Assembly: GCA_018241225.1 (NCBI GenBank)
Contig: JAFEEG010000001.1
Location: 484,454-548,453 of the forward strand
DNA length: 64,000 nt
Direction: 5' to 3'
DNA from: Pseudomonadota bacterium
Lineage (GTDB): Bacteria; Pseudomonadota; Gammaproteobacteria; Burkholderiales; Burkholderiaceae_C
The position numbers and the translations under genes were made by a program. Positions 7,473 to 15,121 of this stretch are shown one piece after another. The notes under the pieces were generated by a model that was given only the letters and a program-made list of their open reading frames with translations, was not told where the DNA came from and ran no database searches. Numbering within the stretch: position 1 is the stretch's first letter; every line of letters starts with the position of its first letter.

Positions 7473-8323
7473 TTGCTGTCCTTCCACGGCTTCGGGGCCG
7501 ATTCATTTCGCGGCGCGCGACCTGCGGCGCGATCCAGCGCTTCGCGCGAGTAAGGTGAGACGTACTTGAATTCGAGCGGCTTGCGAGCCGCCTCGCGGTG
7601 CTGCTCCACCTCTTCTGGAGTCAGCGCCCTGAAGCCGTGCGCCGGGCTTCGGCTGTGCTTGGCCTGGATTGCTGCCTCCACCGTTGTGAATCCGGGCTGC
7701 AGAGTCGGATCGGGAACGGAACGCGGCAGGTTCACCTTGAACAAGTGCGCGTATTGGGTGTCAAACCGCCCGGGATCGAGGGCGCGCAACTCCAATAGGT
7801 TGGCCTCGATGCTGCGGGCAAACTGGTCATAAGCAACGAGCATGTTGTCGAAACGCTCGCGCCGCACCTTCTCTGGGGGATGCATCGGGGCCACGTAGGC
7901 GCCAAGGCCCAGTGCGCGCTCGGCCTCATGGTCCATCAAACCCGCTCCTGGGCGCCGATCAGAGCCCAGGTGGTGGCCCATGGTGTTTTCACCGAGGATG
8001 AGATTTCTGTCCGGCACCTGGCCCGGCGCCAGCACGCCGAACGGGCCGCGCTCTACATATCGGCGGTCGGCTGGCAGCTCAAAGCTGGCGCGATTGGGCA
8101 GCTGATTTGCGGGGACTTGCCCTGCGCCGCCGCCATCTTCCGGCCGCAGGCGCGTGTCTTTGGCCCGCTCGCCGAGGATGTTCGTGGGCTCCGACTGGTG
8201 CTCCCCATACATGCCGCGCGGGTCACGCTCGCCGACGCGGTTGCCGATTGGCCCCACGTCGTTCTCCTCAATATTGGGGAGTTTTTCGCTTCCCGCAAAC
8301 GCAATTCCAGTCTTATAAACCAT
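7469..8323 (-). CDS. Hypothetical protein, first gene of the phage-like operon, 284 aa
   Basis: Not recognised. It begins MVYKTGIAFAGSEKLPN and continues with a long Pro/Gly/Arg-rich stretch (about 20-130) that is probably disordered, then a helical domain (about 135-220) around RRERFDNMLVAYDQFARSIE, and a basic tail. The ribosome site before the ATG at 8323 is weak. It is divergent from the SIR2 gene across a 116-bp AT-rich region. As the promoter-proximal gene of seven coupled genes it sets the transcription unit. Role unknown. Confidence 0.6.
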   Translation of the reverse strand: MVYKTGIAFAGSEKLPNIEENDVGPIGNRVGERDPRGMYGEHQSEPTNILGERAKDTRLRPEDGGGAGQVPANQLPNRASFELPADRRYVERGPFGVLAPGQVPDRNLILGENTMGHHLGSDRRPGAGLMDHEAERALGLGAYVAPMHPPEKVRRERFDNMLVAYDQFARSIEANLLELRALDPGRFDTQYAHLFKVNLPRSVPDPTLQPGFTTVEAAIQAKHSRSPAHGFRALTPEEVEQHREAARKPLEFKYVSPYSREALDRAAGRAPRNESAPKPWKDSK

Positions 8324-8439
8324 AATCGGTTACCATTTGTCAGCGCGAATTAGGATTTCCTATTCTCCTATTCCTTCGCGGCGCGGTAAACGAATAAAGA
8401 CTTATGGGGAATTAGGTTTAATACCTATTTGGAGTACTC
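8324..8439. promoter_or_regulatory. Divergent promoter region with two dyad symmetries before the SIR2 gene
   Basis: This AT-rich spacer separates the minus-strand operon from the SIR2 gene. It contains taggatttccta at 8351-8362 (arms TAGGA/TCCTA) and taggtttaataccta at 8413-8427 (arms TAGGT/ACCTA, 5-bp spacer). The second dyad encloses tttaat, a plausible -10 hexamer, and lies just upstream of the ribosome site ggag (8431-8434) for the GTG at 8440. A repressor bound here could silence SIR2 in the lysogen. The dyads are seen; promoter and operator roles are inferred. Confidence 0.45.
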
Positions 8440-9849
8440 GTGCCAGACTACGCTCAATACCAAGCAGAAGTAGCCGCCGACGCGGCAAAAACCATCAAAG
8501 AGAAATCTTGCCAGCCCATTCTTTTTATTGGCTCAGGATTTTCAAAACGGTATTGTGGAGCGCCGAATTGGGAGGCCCTACTCGGCGAACTGAAGGGATA
8601 CTGTCCAGAGATAAAGCACGATGTAGCCTATTATCTCCAATCGGACCGCACCCTTCCAGAAATTGGCTCCATCTATTCAAAGGCATTCAAAGAATGGGCT
8701 TGGGGCGAGGGCAAAAAATTCTTCCCAGCCGAATTTTTTAGCCCTAAGGTTCACGAAGATATTTTCATGAAATTTGCCGTATCCAAGCGGCTTGAGGGAC
8801 TTGGGCCTGATGAAAATGGTTCATTTGGAATGGCAGCCCTAGACGAAGAAATTAAAGCTCTGAAGGACATAAATCCGCATGCCGTCATAACCACAAACTA
8901 CGATAGGCTGCTGGAACCTATATTTCCAGAGTACAGCGCCATCATAGGGCAACAAGTCATTCGGCATTCGTACATGTCAATTGGGGAGATTTTCAAGATC
9001 CATGGCTGCGTATCCGATCCGGCATCACTAGTCCTCACAAACGAGGATTATTCCAAGTTTGCGAACGATAAAAAATACCTAAGCGCCAAGCTATTTGCGT
9101 ACTTTGTTGAACACCCACTTCTGTTTATCGGATACGCAGCAGGCGACCCAAACATTAAAGCCATTCTCCAAGAAATCGATCACATGCTCCCAGATGGACA
9201 AGGATTGATTGATAACATATACATTCTGCAGTACGACGAAAATACCAATGAGAAGAGCTATCCCGCTCGGGACACGGTTGTCGACCTAGGAGAAGGCAAA
9301 TCAGCCAGAATCAAGAGCATCACAGCAAACTCATTTGAATGGGTTTTCAAAGCATTCAAAAGCGAAGCCCCATTGGAAAAGGTAAACGTCAAACTACTGA
9401 GAGCAATTAGCCATCGAGTGGTCGACATGGTGCGCAAAGATGCCGCAAAGAATGTAGTCCAGATCAATTTTGAGATGCTCCATCACGCCCTCGAACATCC
9501 AGAGGACTTTGCGAAAGTTTTCGGCATTGCCGCAATGGCGGACCCAGCATTGATGAACATCATGTACCCATTCTCTCCGACCCAAGCAGCGAAGAAGCTT
9601 GGTTATGAAGATTGGAACTATATGTACCAATTGATAAACAAGCTAAAGGAAACGACGGGGTATGACATGCGGGAGAGTGATAATAATTATCACGTGAAGA
9701 TTCCAAACGGCGCCAAGGCGGTAATTCGCCGTTATTCCCAAGCTGCCGTGGACTTGCTGCAAAAGGTTCGGGATGGCCACCCGCTCCCTGATTTATCCAA
9801 TCCAACAGTGACTGGTGAAAAAACGGAAGCAGCTCCGGCAACCAACTGA
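8440..9849 (+). CDS. SIR2-domain protein, probable NAD-consuming anti-phage effector, 469 aa
   Basis: The N-terminal ~280 residues form a SIR2-like Rossmann domain: NAD-binding LFIGSGFSKR (28-37), TTNYDRLLE with N153 and D155, catalytic-type H188 in KIHGC, and LFIGYAAGDPNI (228-239). N153 and H188 match the residue pair needed for NAD hydrolysis in defence SIR2 proteins such as ThsA and DSR2. The C-terminal ~190 residues are helical and not recognised; they may sense infection or bind partners. No zinc-binding Cys set of true deacetylases is seen. GTG start with ggag upstream. GC content is lower than that of host genes, as for transferred cargo. Two small genes follow at 13- and 12-bp gaps. 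Confidence 0.85.
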   Translation: MPDYAQYQAEVAADAAKTIKEKSCQPILFIGSGFSKRYCGAPNWEALLGELKGYCPEIKHDVAYYLQSDRTLPEIGSIYSKAFKEWAWGEGKKFFPAEFFSPKVHEDIFMKFAVSKRLEGLGPDENGSFGMAALDEEIKALKDINPHAVITTNYDRLLEPIFPEYSAIIGQQVIRHSYMSIGEIFKIHGCVSDPASLVLTNEDYSKFANDKKYLSAKLFAYFVEHPLLFIGYAAGDPNIKAILQEIDHMLPDGQGLIDNIYILQYDENTNEKSYPARDTVVDLGEGKSARIKSITANSFEWVFKAFKSEAPLEKVNVKLLRAISHRVVDMVRKDAAKNVVQINFEMLHHALEHPEDFAKVFGIAAMADPALMNIMYPFSPTQAAKKLGYEDWNYMYQLINKLKETTGYDMRESDNNYHVKIPNGAKAVIRRYSQAAVDLLQKVRDGHPLPDLSNPTVTGEKTEAAPATN

Positions 9850-9862
9850 GCGCAAGCAATAA

Positions 9863-10309
9863 ATGCTCAGCGACTATCTCGCATTCGCTTCGCTCATAAT
9901 TTCGCTTGTCAGCGGCGGATTCACTCTCTTCTACGCGCGCACGCAGCACAAATTGAACAAAGTGCAACTAGCCGAGAAGGAGCGGGAGGCAGCGGAGCGC
10001 AAGGTTGTCACTCTGCACGCAGAGTTGGTAAAAGGCCCGCTCAGTTGGACCGTGCGCACCACGAACATTGGCAAAGGAACAGCCTTTGCAGTAACTGTGG
10101 GCTGCGAGCAGGTCGAGGGGATTGGCGCACTATTGGAGGACCAAGACATAGGCCATATCACTCCGGTGGCCGAGCTTCGATCTGGTAGCAGCTTCGACAT
10201 TCTGGCGACGAACTGGTACGGCCTTCGGGGGCCCCAAGCGATCCAGTACAACTGGAACGATGAAGATGGGAAATTTTGTACGACAAAAATTAAAGTCTTA
10301 GTGGAATAA
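9863..10309 (+). CDS. Membrane-anchored small protein in the SIR2 operon, 148 aa
   Basis: Not recognised. Residues about 5-25 (YLAFASLIISLVSGGFTLFY) form one transmembrane helix, followed by a charged helix (KLNKVQLAEKEREAAERK) and a beta-rich soluble domain (about 55-148) containing VRTTNIGKGTAFAVTVGCE. The topology suits a membrane-tethered sensor or scaffold. ATG at 9863 is 13 bp after the SIR2 stop, so it is very likely co-transcribed. It could be an accessory subunit, inhibitor or unrelated cargo; nothing in the sequence decides between these. Confidence 0.65.
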   Translation: MLSDYLAFASLIISLVSGGFTLFYARTQHKLNKVQLAEKEREAAERKVVTLHAELVKGPLSWTVRTTNIGKGTAFAVTVGCEQVEGIGALLEDQDIGHITPVAELRSGSSFDILATNWYGLRGPQAIQYNWNDEDGKFCTTKIKVLVE

Positions 10310-10321
10310 CTGAAAGACGAA

Positions 10322-10516
10322 ATGACAATTGAAACCAAGATCACGATTCAACTCGGTGCGACGATTCGCGTATCCGACTTGCATGGCATGACTAAGGAAT
10401 ATATTTTCCAAGGCGGCGATGGCAGCCGCTTGATTTTCCGAGACGGTCACGGCAATACGCACTACGACGTTCTCTCAATTCCCTATACCAAAGTGGAGAT
10501 CACGCCGCCGCGTTGA
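10322..10516 (+). CDS. Small hypothetical protein, third gene of the SIR2 cluster, 64 aa
   Basis: Not recognised. A compact beta-rich protein (MTIETKITIQLGATIRVSDL ... KVEITPPR), 12 bp after the preceding stop, so in the same operon as the SIR2 gene. There is no signal peptide, Cys or membrane segment. Its size and position are consistent with an antitoxin-like or regulatory partner, but that is speculation. Confidence 0.55.
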   Translation: MTIETKITIQLGATIRVSDLHGMTKEYIFQGGDGSRLIFRDGHGNTHYDVLSIPYTKVEITPPR

Positions 10517-10922
10517 ATTGCCATTTCGGCTGCCAGCTTGCGGTGGAGGCCCAACACATGACACCACCCCACCCCACCAGCCGCCTCACGCCCCCATGTG
10601 ACGCGCACAGCAAGATGCCTGGACTGGCTTAACCTTGCCGATCAGGCATGGAGGGGCCCAGCGCTGCCGTCGCTACGCCTCGCGCCTCCTTCAACGCAGC
10701 CGATTGGCTACGACGCCAGCCGCCCGGCGCACACGTTAATCCTCGCCGTTACGCCGTCATCGTTGCCGCTCAATGACTTAGCAACGGGTGGCTAGGCGAT
10801 GACCTAGAGCCGAGAGGTTGGACCTCGTAGAACGCGCGTAGAGGCGTTTTCCGCCGAACCCTTCCCCGAGTACGGGCGCGGCGCGTTCGCCGTTTCTGCA
10901 AGCCGCTGGCAGGCCGGGCGCG
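10517..10922. other. 406-bp gene-free region with adjacent hairpins; possible origin or structured RNA
   Basis: No convincing coding frame. Two neighbouring hairpins are visible. One lies at 10790-10811 (ggctagg ... cctagagcc, two-base bulge). The other is at 10814-10826 (gaggt, loop tgg, acctc). The stretch lies between convergent genes (SIR2 cluster rightward, replication operon leftward) and near the primase-helicase gene, where P4-like elements can place origin sequences. No clear iterons were found by eye. Origin, small RNA or terminator cluster all remain possible. Confidence 0.35.
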
Positions 10923-11318
10923 TCATGAATCGTTCTCGTCGTTCGAGGCGGGCGCGGATAGGCCCTTCACCTGAATGTCGTCTGCGATCTGCTGGGAGTG
11001 CTTATAGGAGAGGCGCCGCTCGCTGAGGTCAATGATCCATTGCGGCGGCGCCACATTGATGTTCGTCACCGCCGGGTCAGGCATCGCCGACTTCGCCAGA
11101 ATCTTGTCGAGCAGTTCGGGCTTCTTCTTGAGGTACTCGACACCGCCCAACTCGGCGTAGGCCCGCAAGGCGTCATCGCGCAACCGCTCGCGCAGCGTCC
11201 TGTCACCCACCTCGATGGAGGGCAACACCTGGGGCTCTGCTTGGGGTTTTGGCTTGCCGAGGTCCTCAAGATCGCACAGGCCCGCGTTCATGTCTTCAAT
11301 CGTCCACTTCAATGTCAT
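10923..11318 (-). CDS. Hypothetical phage-type protein downstream of the primase, 131 aa
   Basis: Not firmly recognised. The product begins MTLKWTIEDMNAGLCDLEDL, has a helical middle (RERLRDDALRAYAELGGVEY) and a segment DPAVTNINVAPPQWI, a layout reminiscent of small DNA-packaging or phage regulatory proteins, but no family can be claimed. ATG at 11318 has a good ribosome site (ggag, nine bases upstream). It is last in the leftward replication operon, separated from the primase stop by the polypurine inverted repeat. Confidence 0.6.
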   Translation of the reverse strand: MTLKWTIEDMNAGLCDLEDLGKPKPQAEPQVLPSIEVGDRTLRERLRDDALRAYAELGGVEYLKKKPELLDKILAKSAMPDPAVTNINVAPPQWIIDLSERRLSYKHSQQIADDIQVKGLSAPASNDENDS

Positions 11319-11357
11319 TGGCTGCTCCGATTTCTGAAGGGCACCTCACCCACACCT

Positions 11358-11484
11358 GAGAGGGGGGCGAGAGGGGGGTAGAGGGGGGTGCCTTCTCCTT
11401 GTTGAGTCCGCTTTTAGAGGGAGAGGGGTCTTTCTTAGACACTTTCCGGAAAAGCCCCCTCTACCCCCCTCGCCCCCCCTCTTT
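11358..11484. repeat. Imperfect inverted repeat of G-rich tracts flanking a 64-bp spacer
   Basis: The left arm 11358-11388 consists of three runs of six G joined by cgaga and taga. The right arm 11455-11484 is its reverse complement with one extra base in a run and a two-base deletion. The strand is almost purely purine on the left and pyrimidine on the right. Such arms can form a long hairpin, a G-quadruplex or triplex DNA. It lies between the primase gene and the 131-aa gene. A terminator, attenuator or replication structure is inferred. Confidence 0.6.
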
Positions 11485-11504
11485 CCGGCGCCGACGCTGC
11501 GATT

Positions 11505-13784
11505 TCAGTACTTCGGCCTGTTTTCATAGTCCATCGCCCTCCGAATCCCGACCAACGCCCCCTTCCCGCCGGTGGTCTTGCCCGTCGCCAGCTTTCCCTT
11601 CGCGTACTTGATGAGGCGCGTAGAAAACACGCTGTCCTTCTCTGGCTTTCCACCCTGCGCAAGCGTCCATTCCGAATAACTTCGATAGACCTCCGCAGAG
11701 CGCGTGCGGGACTCCGCATCCCAAATCCACCCTTCGTCCGCCATCCAGTGACCGAGCCTGTCCTGCGCGTCCTTGTAGCCTTGGACGTCAGCGGCAATGT
11801 GCTTAGGCGGTGATCCCAACACCTTCCCCGCCGCTTCCCATTCCTTGCCGCCCTGGACCATCCACCAAAGGATCCAAGCCAGCGCCTTCGGGTCTTTCTT
11901 CGCTTCATCCCGCAACCAGAGATCGCCTACGGGCAAATCCATTTCCTCGGGCTCCCACGTCGTTCGATTCGGGCGCCTCCATCGCAACCGAAATTCGAAC
12001 GTGCCGATGCGATCCCAAAAGGCGGTGTCGCCCTGGGCGACGTTCGGCATGTCGTTCACGAGAAGGATCGGCGAGAAGGTCACGTTGTAGGCCCCGCCGC
12101 CCTGGTACATACCGCGAGCATTGATTCGATCACCGCCGCAAATCTGCTTCACCATCTGCTCGTTCAGATAGGCCGTGTCCTTCGCCTCCGACATAAAGAT
12201 GATTCGCTTGTTGATAGCCAGCATCAGGTACGGCGAAGGCGCCTCCGGGTCGCGGTCGCGGTTGGTCGACAACACCACCCCGGCAGGGATCGTGATCGCG
12301 TAGTCGCCCAACGCCGTTTCCACCAGCGTCGCAAGCACGCTCTTACCGTTCGCGCCGGAGCCGTGCCAAATCTCCAACGCATCGAGCGAGTTCATCCCGC
12401 GCAGCGACGCGCCGAGACGCCGCTGGAGCCAACTCAGATTCGCCGCATCGAGCACGCCGTGGGCAGAGCCAGTGATCTGCCGAACGAACATCTTCACCCT
12501 GTCGACGCCTTCGCCGGTTGGCTCGACCTCCGTGTAGGGCACGGCGCAACGGTTGAGGATCATGTCTTCTTGCCGCTCGGCGCGCAGTTCTCCGGTGCGC
12601 AGATCGACCACGCCATTGCTCACGGCCAAGATGTTGGAGTCGGCATCGAAGTCGGCCAGGCGCACACGCAAATCAGGCCGCGCCGCCGCGTCTTCGAGCA
12701 TCGTCTTCCGACCGTGAGTAGAAGAGCACTGCTTGTTTGCCCACGCGCGCGTCTGCAGGGCCTGCTTCATCAGCGCCTCAGCCTTATCCTTCCGGTCGCC
12801 ATCTTCGGCAACCGTGTCTGCGATGCGCTGTAGTTGCTCTGCGCGCCGATAGTAGTGCCGCGCGACCTCATTGGCGGGCCCCAACGGCTCCGCGTCATAC
12901 AGGCGCCAGCGGCCCTGTTCCCAGATGGCCCACTGCTTGCTGTCCGTGATGTAGCGCAGGTTGTCGCGCCCCATCAGCTTCACGAACAACGTCGCATTGC
13001 CACGGTCGGAAAAATCTACATAGGAATTGTTGAAGCGAGCCGAAGTGCCCAACGCAAGCTTGCGTGCCACTTCCATTTCCGACACTGGCACTTTCGGCAA
13101 ATCAAGCAGCGCCTTGAGCGTTGTCTTTTCATCCGGCCACTCGCTGCGATTCGTGCCATACGTCTGCACGAACCAATCGTCGTATCCCCTGCGCCTTCCA
13201 TCAGCACCGATGCCGAGGTCGGGGAAGACTGCATTCATGCCGAGTTCTTCGATCAGCAGCGCAAAGGTTGCGATTGCCTTTGCTACGGCAGGGTTGGTCT
13301 GCCAGTCACCATCGATTAGGACGATGTGATATTTCTTCGGATCAAGGTGCTCAAGCAGTTCATTCCTGATCTGCCTCACTTCATCGTCGCCGGTCGATAC
13401 ACCGAATCCCCAGCAGCTATCGAGCGCTGCGGCCGCAATGCCCGTTGTCATCGAGAACAGTTGCGCCTTCTTATAGCCCTCCACCGCAGCCACTCCGAAG
13501 TTCTCGGCGCCCGGGGTCTTGCGGCCCACATCGATGATCGGCATGGGCACCGGCCTGCCTTTTGGGCCGACGTACTTGCTCTCGGGGCGGTCGATGCGGT
13601 CCTTGTAGTAGTCGTCGGTGTAATGCAGGCGATAGCGCGCCTGGCCATCTTCGGTAGGCCGCAGCGGACTCGGAGGATATGTAAAGTCACTCGGCATCAA
13701 TCCAGAGCGCATCAGGTCGCTCAACATGAACTGCTCGGACGATGCCGTCACATTCGTCACGTTTGCAGAGGGCACCGCGCTCAC
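11505..13784 (-). CDS. P4-type primase-helicase (DUF3854 + SF3 helicase), 759 aa
   Basis: The replication protein of the element. Residues about 70-220 form a DUF3854/Toprim-like region (YHIVLIDGDWQTNP, ATFALLIEELG). The C-terminal half is the phage/plasmid primase P4 domain with D5-type SF3 ATPase: Walker A GSGANGKS (475-482), Walker B-like KRIIFMSEA (526-534), and DRINARGMY and PILLVNDMPNV downstream, which includes the SF3 sensor Asn. The ATG at 13784 overlaps the previous stop by four bases. The nearby gene-free region or G-rich repeat could be its substrate. Length and motif order look complete, so it is probably functional. Confidence 0.92.
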   Translation of the reverse strand: MSAVPSANVTNVTASSEQFMLSDLMRSGLMPSDFTYPPSPLRPTEDGQARYRLHYTDDYYKDRIDRPESKYVGPKGRPVPMPIIDVGRKTPGAENFGVAAVEGYKKAQLFSMTTGIAAAALDSCWGFGVSTGDDEVRQIRNELLEHLDPKKYHIVLIDGDWQTNPAVAKAIATFALLIEELGMNAVFPDLGIGADGRRRGYDDWFVQTYGTNRSEWPDEKTTLKALLDLPKVPVSEMEVARKLALGTSARFNNSYVDFSDRGNATLFVKLMGRDNLRYITDSKQWAIWEQGRWRLYDAEPLGPANEVARHYYRRAEQLQRIADTVAEDGDRKDKAEALMKQALQTRAWANKQCSSTHGRKTMLEDAAARPDLRVRLADFDADSNILAVSNGVVDLRTGELRAERQEDMILNRCAVPYTEVEPTGEGVDRVKMFVRQITGSAHGVLDAANLSWLQRRLGASLRGMNSLDALEIWHGSGANGKSVLATLVETALGDYAITIPAGVVLSTNRDRDPEAPSPYLMLAINKRIIFMSEAKDTAYLNEQMVKQICGGDRINARGMYQGGGAYNVTFSPILLVNDMPNVAQGDTAFWDRIGTFEFRLRWRRPNRTTWEPEEMDLPVGDLWLRDEAKKDPKALAWILWWMVQGGKEWEAAGKVLGSPPKHIAADVQGYKDAQDRLGHWMADEGWIWDAESRTRSAEVYRSYSEWTLAQGGKPEKDSVFSTRLIKYAKGKLATGKTTGGKGALVGIRRAMDYENRPKY

Positions 13785-13963
13785 GACGCACCGCCCTTCT
13801 TCTGCCGTGGCCTGCGCCGCTTCCGCGTCTCCTCGGGTGGCTCCGATCTCAGACCTGACTTCAACACTAGAAGGCCCGGAATCGCACGCCGATCAACCGG
13901 TTCGCGCCGCACGGTCAGCGCCTTCGGGAGCAGGCTCATGTCAGGGGGAGGAGGTGCGCTCAT
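13781..13963 (-). CDS. Small basic protein, 60 aa, coupled to the primase
   Basis: Not recognised. Start ATG at 13963, four bases after the upstream stop; an ATG further up at 14026 would overlap the neighbour and is less likely. The product MSAPPPPDMSLLPKAL... ends in a strongly basic tail (RKRRRPRQKKGGAS), suggesting nucleic-acid binding. Its TGA overlaps the primase ATG, so the two are translationally coupled; a role as replication accessory factor is plausible. Confidence 0.55.
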   Translation of the reverse strand: MSAPPPPDMSLLPKALTVRREPVDRRAIPGLLVLKSGLRSEPPEETRKRRRPRQKKGGAS

Positions 13964-13967
13964 CGGT

Positions 13968-14309
13968 CTACCCTCTCCAGTCGGCGTAGGTAGCGCCACC
14001 CCTGCGCAGGTCTTCCATAACCTCATCCGTTACTTTGCGAATGAACGCCGGTTCGGTGATCTGCTGGAACAGGTTGGCGATGACTTGAACAAGGATGCTT
14101 CTTATGTCCTCGTTCTTCATGTCGACCATCGCATCCGTCGCTTCATGAGCGCGCTCGACGGCCAGCGTGATAAGCGTGCGGCGCACAGCGGCCTCGACTT
14201 CCTTGCGGCCATATCGGTAATGCCCTGACTCATCGGCGCACCACTTGCCCAGGTAGTCGCTACAAATGCTCAGGCGCTCTTGAACCATCTTGAAGATGCT
14301 TTCGTACAT
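13968..14309 (-). CDS. Hypothetical helical protein in the replication operon, 113 aa
   Basis: Not recognised. MYESIFKMVQERLSICSDYL starts an all-helical protein with a MEDLRRGGATYADWRG end. ATG at 14309 has a good ribosome site (ggag) that overlaps the stop of the 138-aa ORF upstream. No signal or membrane segment. Position between a putative DNA-binding protein and the primase suggests a role in replication or its control, but this is only context. Confidence 0.6.
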   Translation of the reverse strand: MYESIFKMVQERLSICSDYLGKWCADESGHYRYGRKEVEAAVRRTLITLAVERAHEATDAMVDMKNEDIRSILVQVIANLFQQITEPAFIRKVTDEVMEDLRRGGATYADWRG

Positions 14310-14318
14310 GGCGCGCTC

Positions 14319-14708
14319 CTACAGCCTGTAGTCGCTCGACGTGTTCATGCGCCCGACCTCAACGGCTTCGGCTTCGAACGCCTGCTGCGCGGAATCGCCG
14401 ATCACACGATTGATGCGAAGGCGTTCTGCTTCTGCCTGCTGCTCGGCGCGTTGGCGGGCTTCGGCCTCGGCCCTTTTGGCCGCCGCCCGCGCCGCTGTTT
14501 GTTCCGGAGACTTGTAGTGAAGGAATGCCTTGGCCCACTCGCGGCCCTCTTGCTCGTCGTACACGTTCGTGCCGCCCCACCTGCCCAAACTGCGCGGCTG
14601 AGGACACTTAGGGTCCTGCAGGTCATAACGCAGATGCGGCGGGGTACGCCCGACCATCGCAGCCAAGTCAGCAAAGCTGCACTTGTCGGGAATGTTGAAG
14701 CTGCTCAT
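14319..14708 (-). CDS. Putative HTH DNA-binding phage protein, 129 aa
   Basis: Starts MSSFNIPDKCSFADLAAMVG, where residues about 9-30 resemble a helix-turn-helix (FADLAAMVGRTPPHLRYDL). A Gln/Glu/Arg/Ala-rich coiled coil follows (about 75-110, AAKRAEAEARQRAEQQAEAE). ATG at 14708 has ggag ten bases upstream; a GTG at 14735 is an alternative. It may bind DNA at the origin or act as a regulator. Overlap of its stop with the next ribosome site indicates one operon. Confidence 0.6.
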   Translation of the reverse strand: MSSFNIPDKCSFADLAAMVGRTPPHLRYDLQDPKCPQPRSLGRWGGTNVYDEQEGREWAKAFLHYKSPEQTAARAAAKRAEAEARQRAEQQAEAERLRINRVIGDSAQQAFEAEAVEVGRMNTSSDYRL

Positions 14709-14863
14709 TTCGCATTTCTCCATAGCAGACGCCACGACCCATGGCCGTTGCGTTCAGTGAAAAGGGTTGCGCTGGTGGCCGCACACAGGAGAAAAGCAGT
14801 CCAGCGCGGGCGCCGAATTCGAGGACGAACCCCTCGACGGCGACCTACTTAGCCTAAAAGGAG

Positions 14864-14913
14864 GTCGGCCCGAACGCGAGAGAAATCGTCTTTGCGGGCC
14901 GACTTTCGTTTTT
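14864..14913. terminator. Hairpin with perfect 9-bp stem and T-rich tail
   Basis: gtcggcccg (14864-14872) pairs with cgggccgac (14895-14903) across a 22-base loop; tttcgttttt follows on the plus strand. For the leftward transcript it lies just after the AlpA-like gene, so it may end or attenuate transcription between the regulatory and replication genes. The better T-tract is on the rightward strand. Confidence 0.5.
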
Positions 14914-14917
14914 GCGT

Positions 14918-15121
14918 TCAGTGCGGTACGGGTTTGATGCAGGCCTCTACATCGACGCGCTTGTAGAGGTTTCTGCGCCCGAATTTATGCCGAGGTGGGA
15001 GCCAAGGCCTGCGCTTCGTGTAGGCCACGCTCAAGGCGTTCTCAGTGGTGCGTAACAGCGCAGCAACTTCGCGGTGGGTGAGGTATTCAGGCAGCGCACT
15101 AACCGGCTCTGATCCAGTCAT
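14918..15121 (-). CDS. AlpA/excisionase-like HTH regulator, 67 aa
   Basis: A small winged-helix or MerR-type DNA-binding protein: EYLTHREVAALLRTTENALS (about 12-31) is the helix-turn-helix, followed by RRNLYKRVDVEACIK, the usual end of AlpA/Xis-type proteins. AlpA-family proteins activate the integrase or act as recombination directionality factors. ATG at 15121 overlaps the stop of the upstream gene (ATGA). Position near attR, opposite the integrase, fits the layout of P4-like satellites. Confidence 0.75.
   Translation of the reverse strand: MTGSEPVSALPEYLTHREVAALLRTTENALSVAYTKRRPWLPPRHKFGRRNLYKRVDVEACIKPVPH

Noticed and set aside
10598-10795. Possible 65-codon GTG frame in the gene-free part of the element
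   Set aside because: No ribosome site, unusual composition and no partner; more likely noncoding.
3621-10922. Weak similarity between about 3640-3675 and 10895-10935 (shared gcaagccgctg and catgaatcg)
   Set aside because: Short scattered matches in GC-rich DNA; not enough for a repeat call.
13963-14026. Longer start for the 60-aa coupled gene
   Set aside because: It would overlap the upstream gene by about 60 bp, while ATG 13963 keeps a four-base gap.
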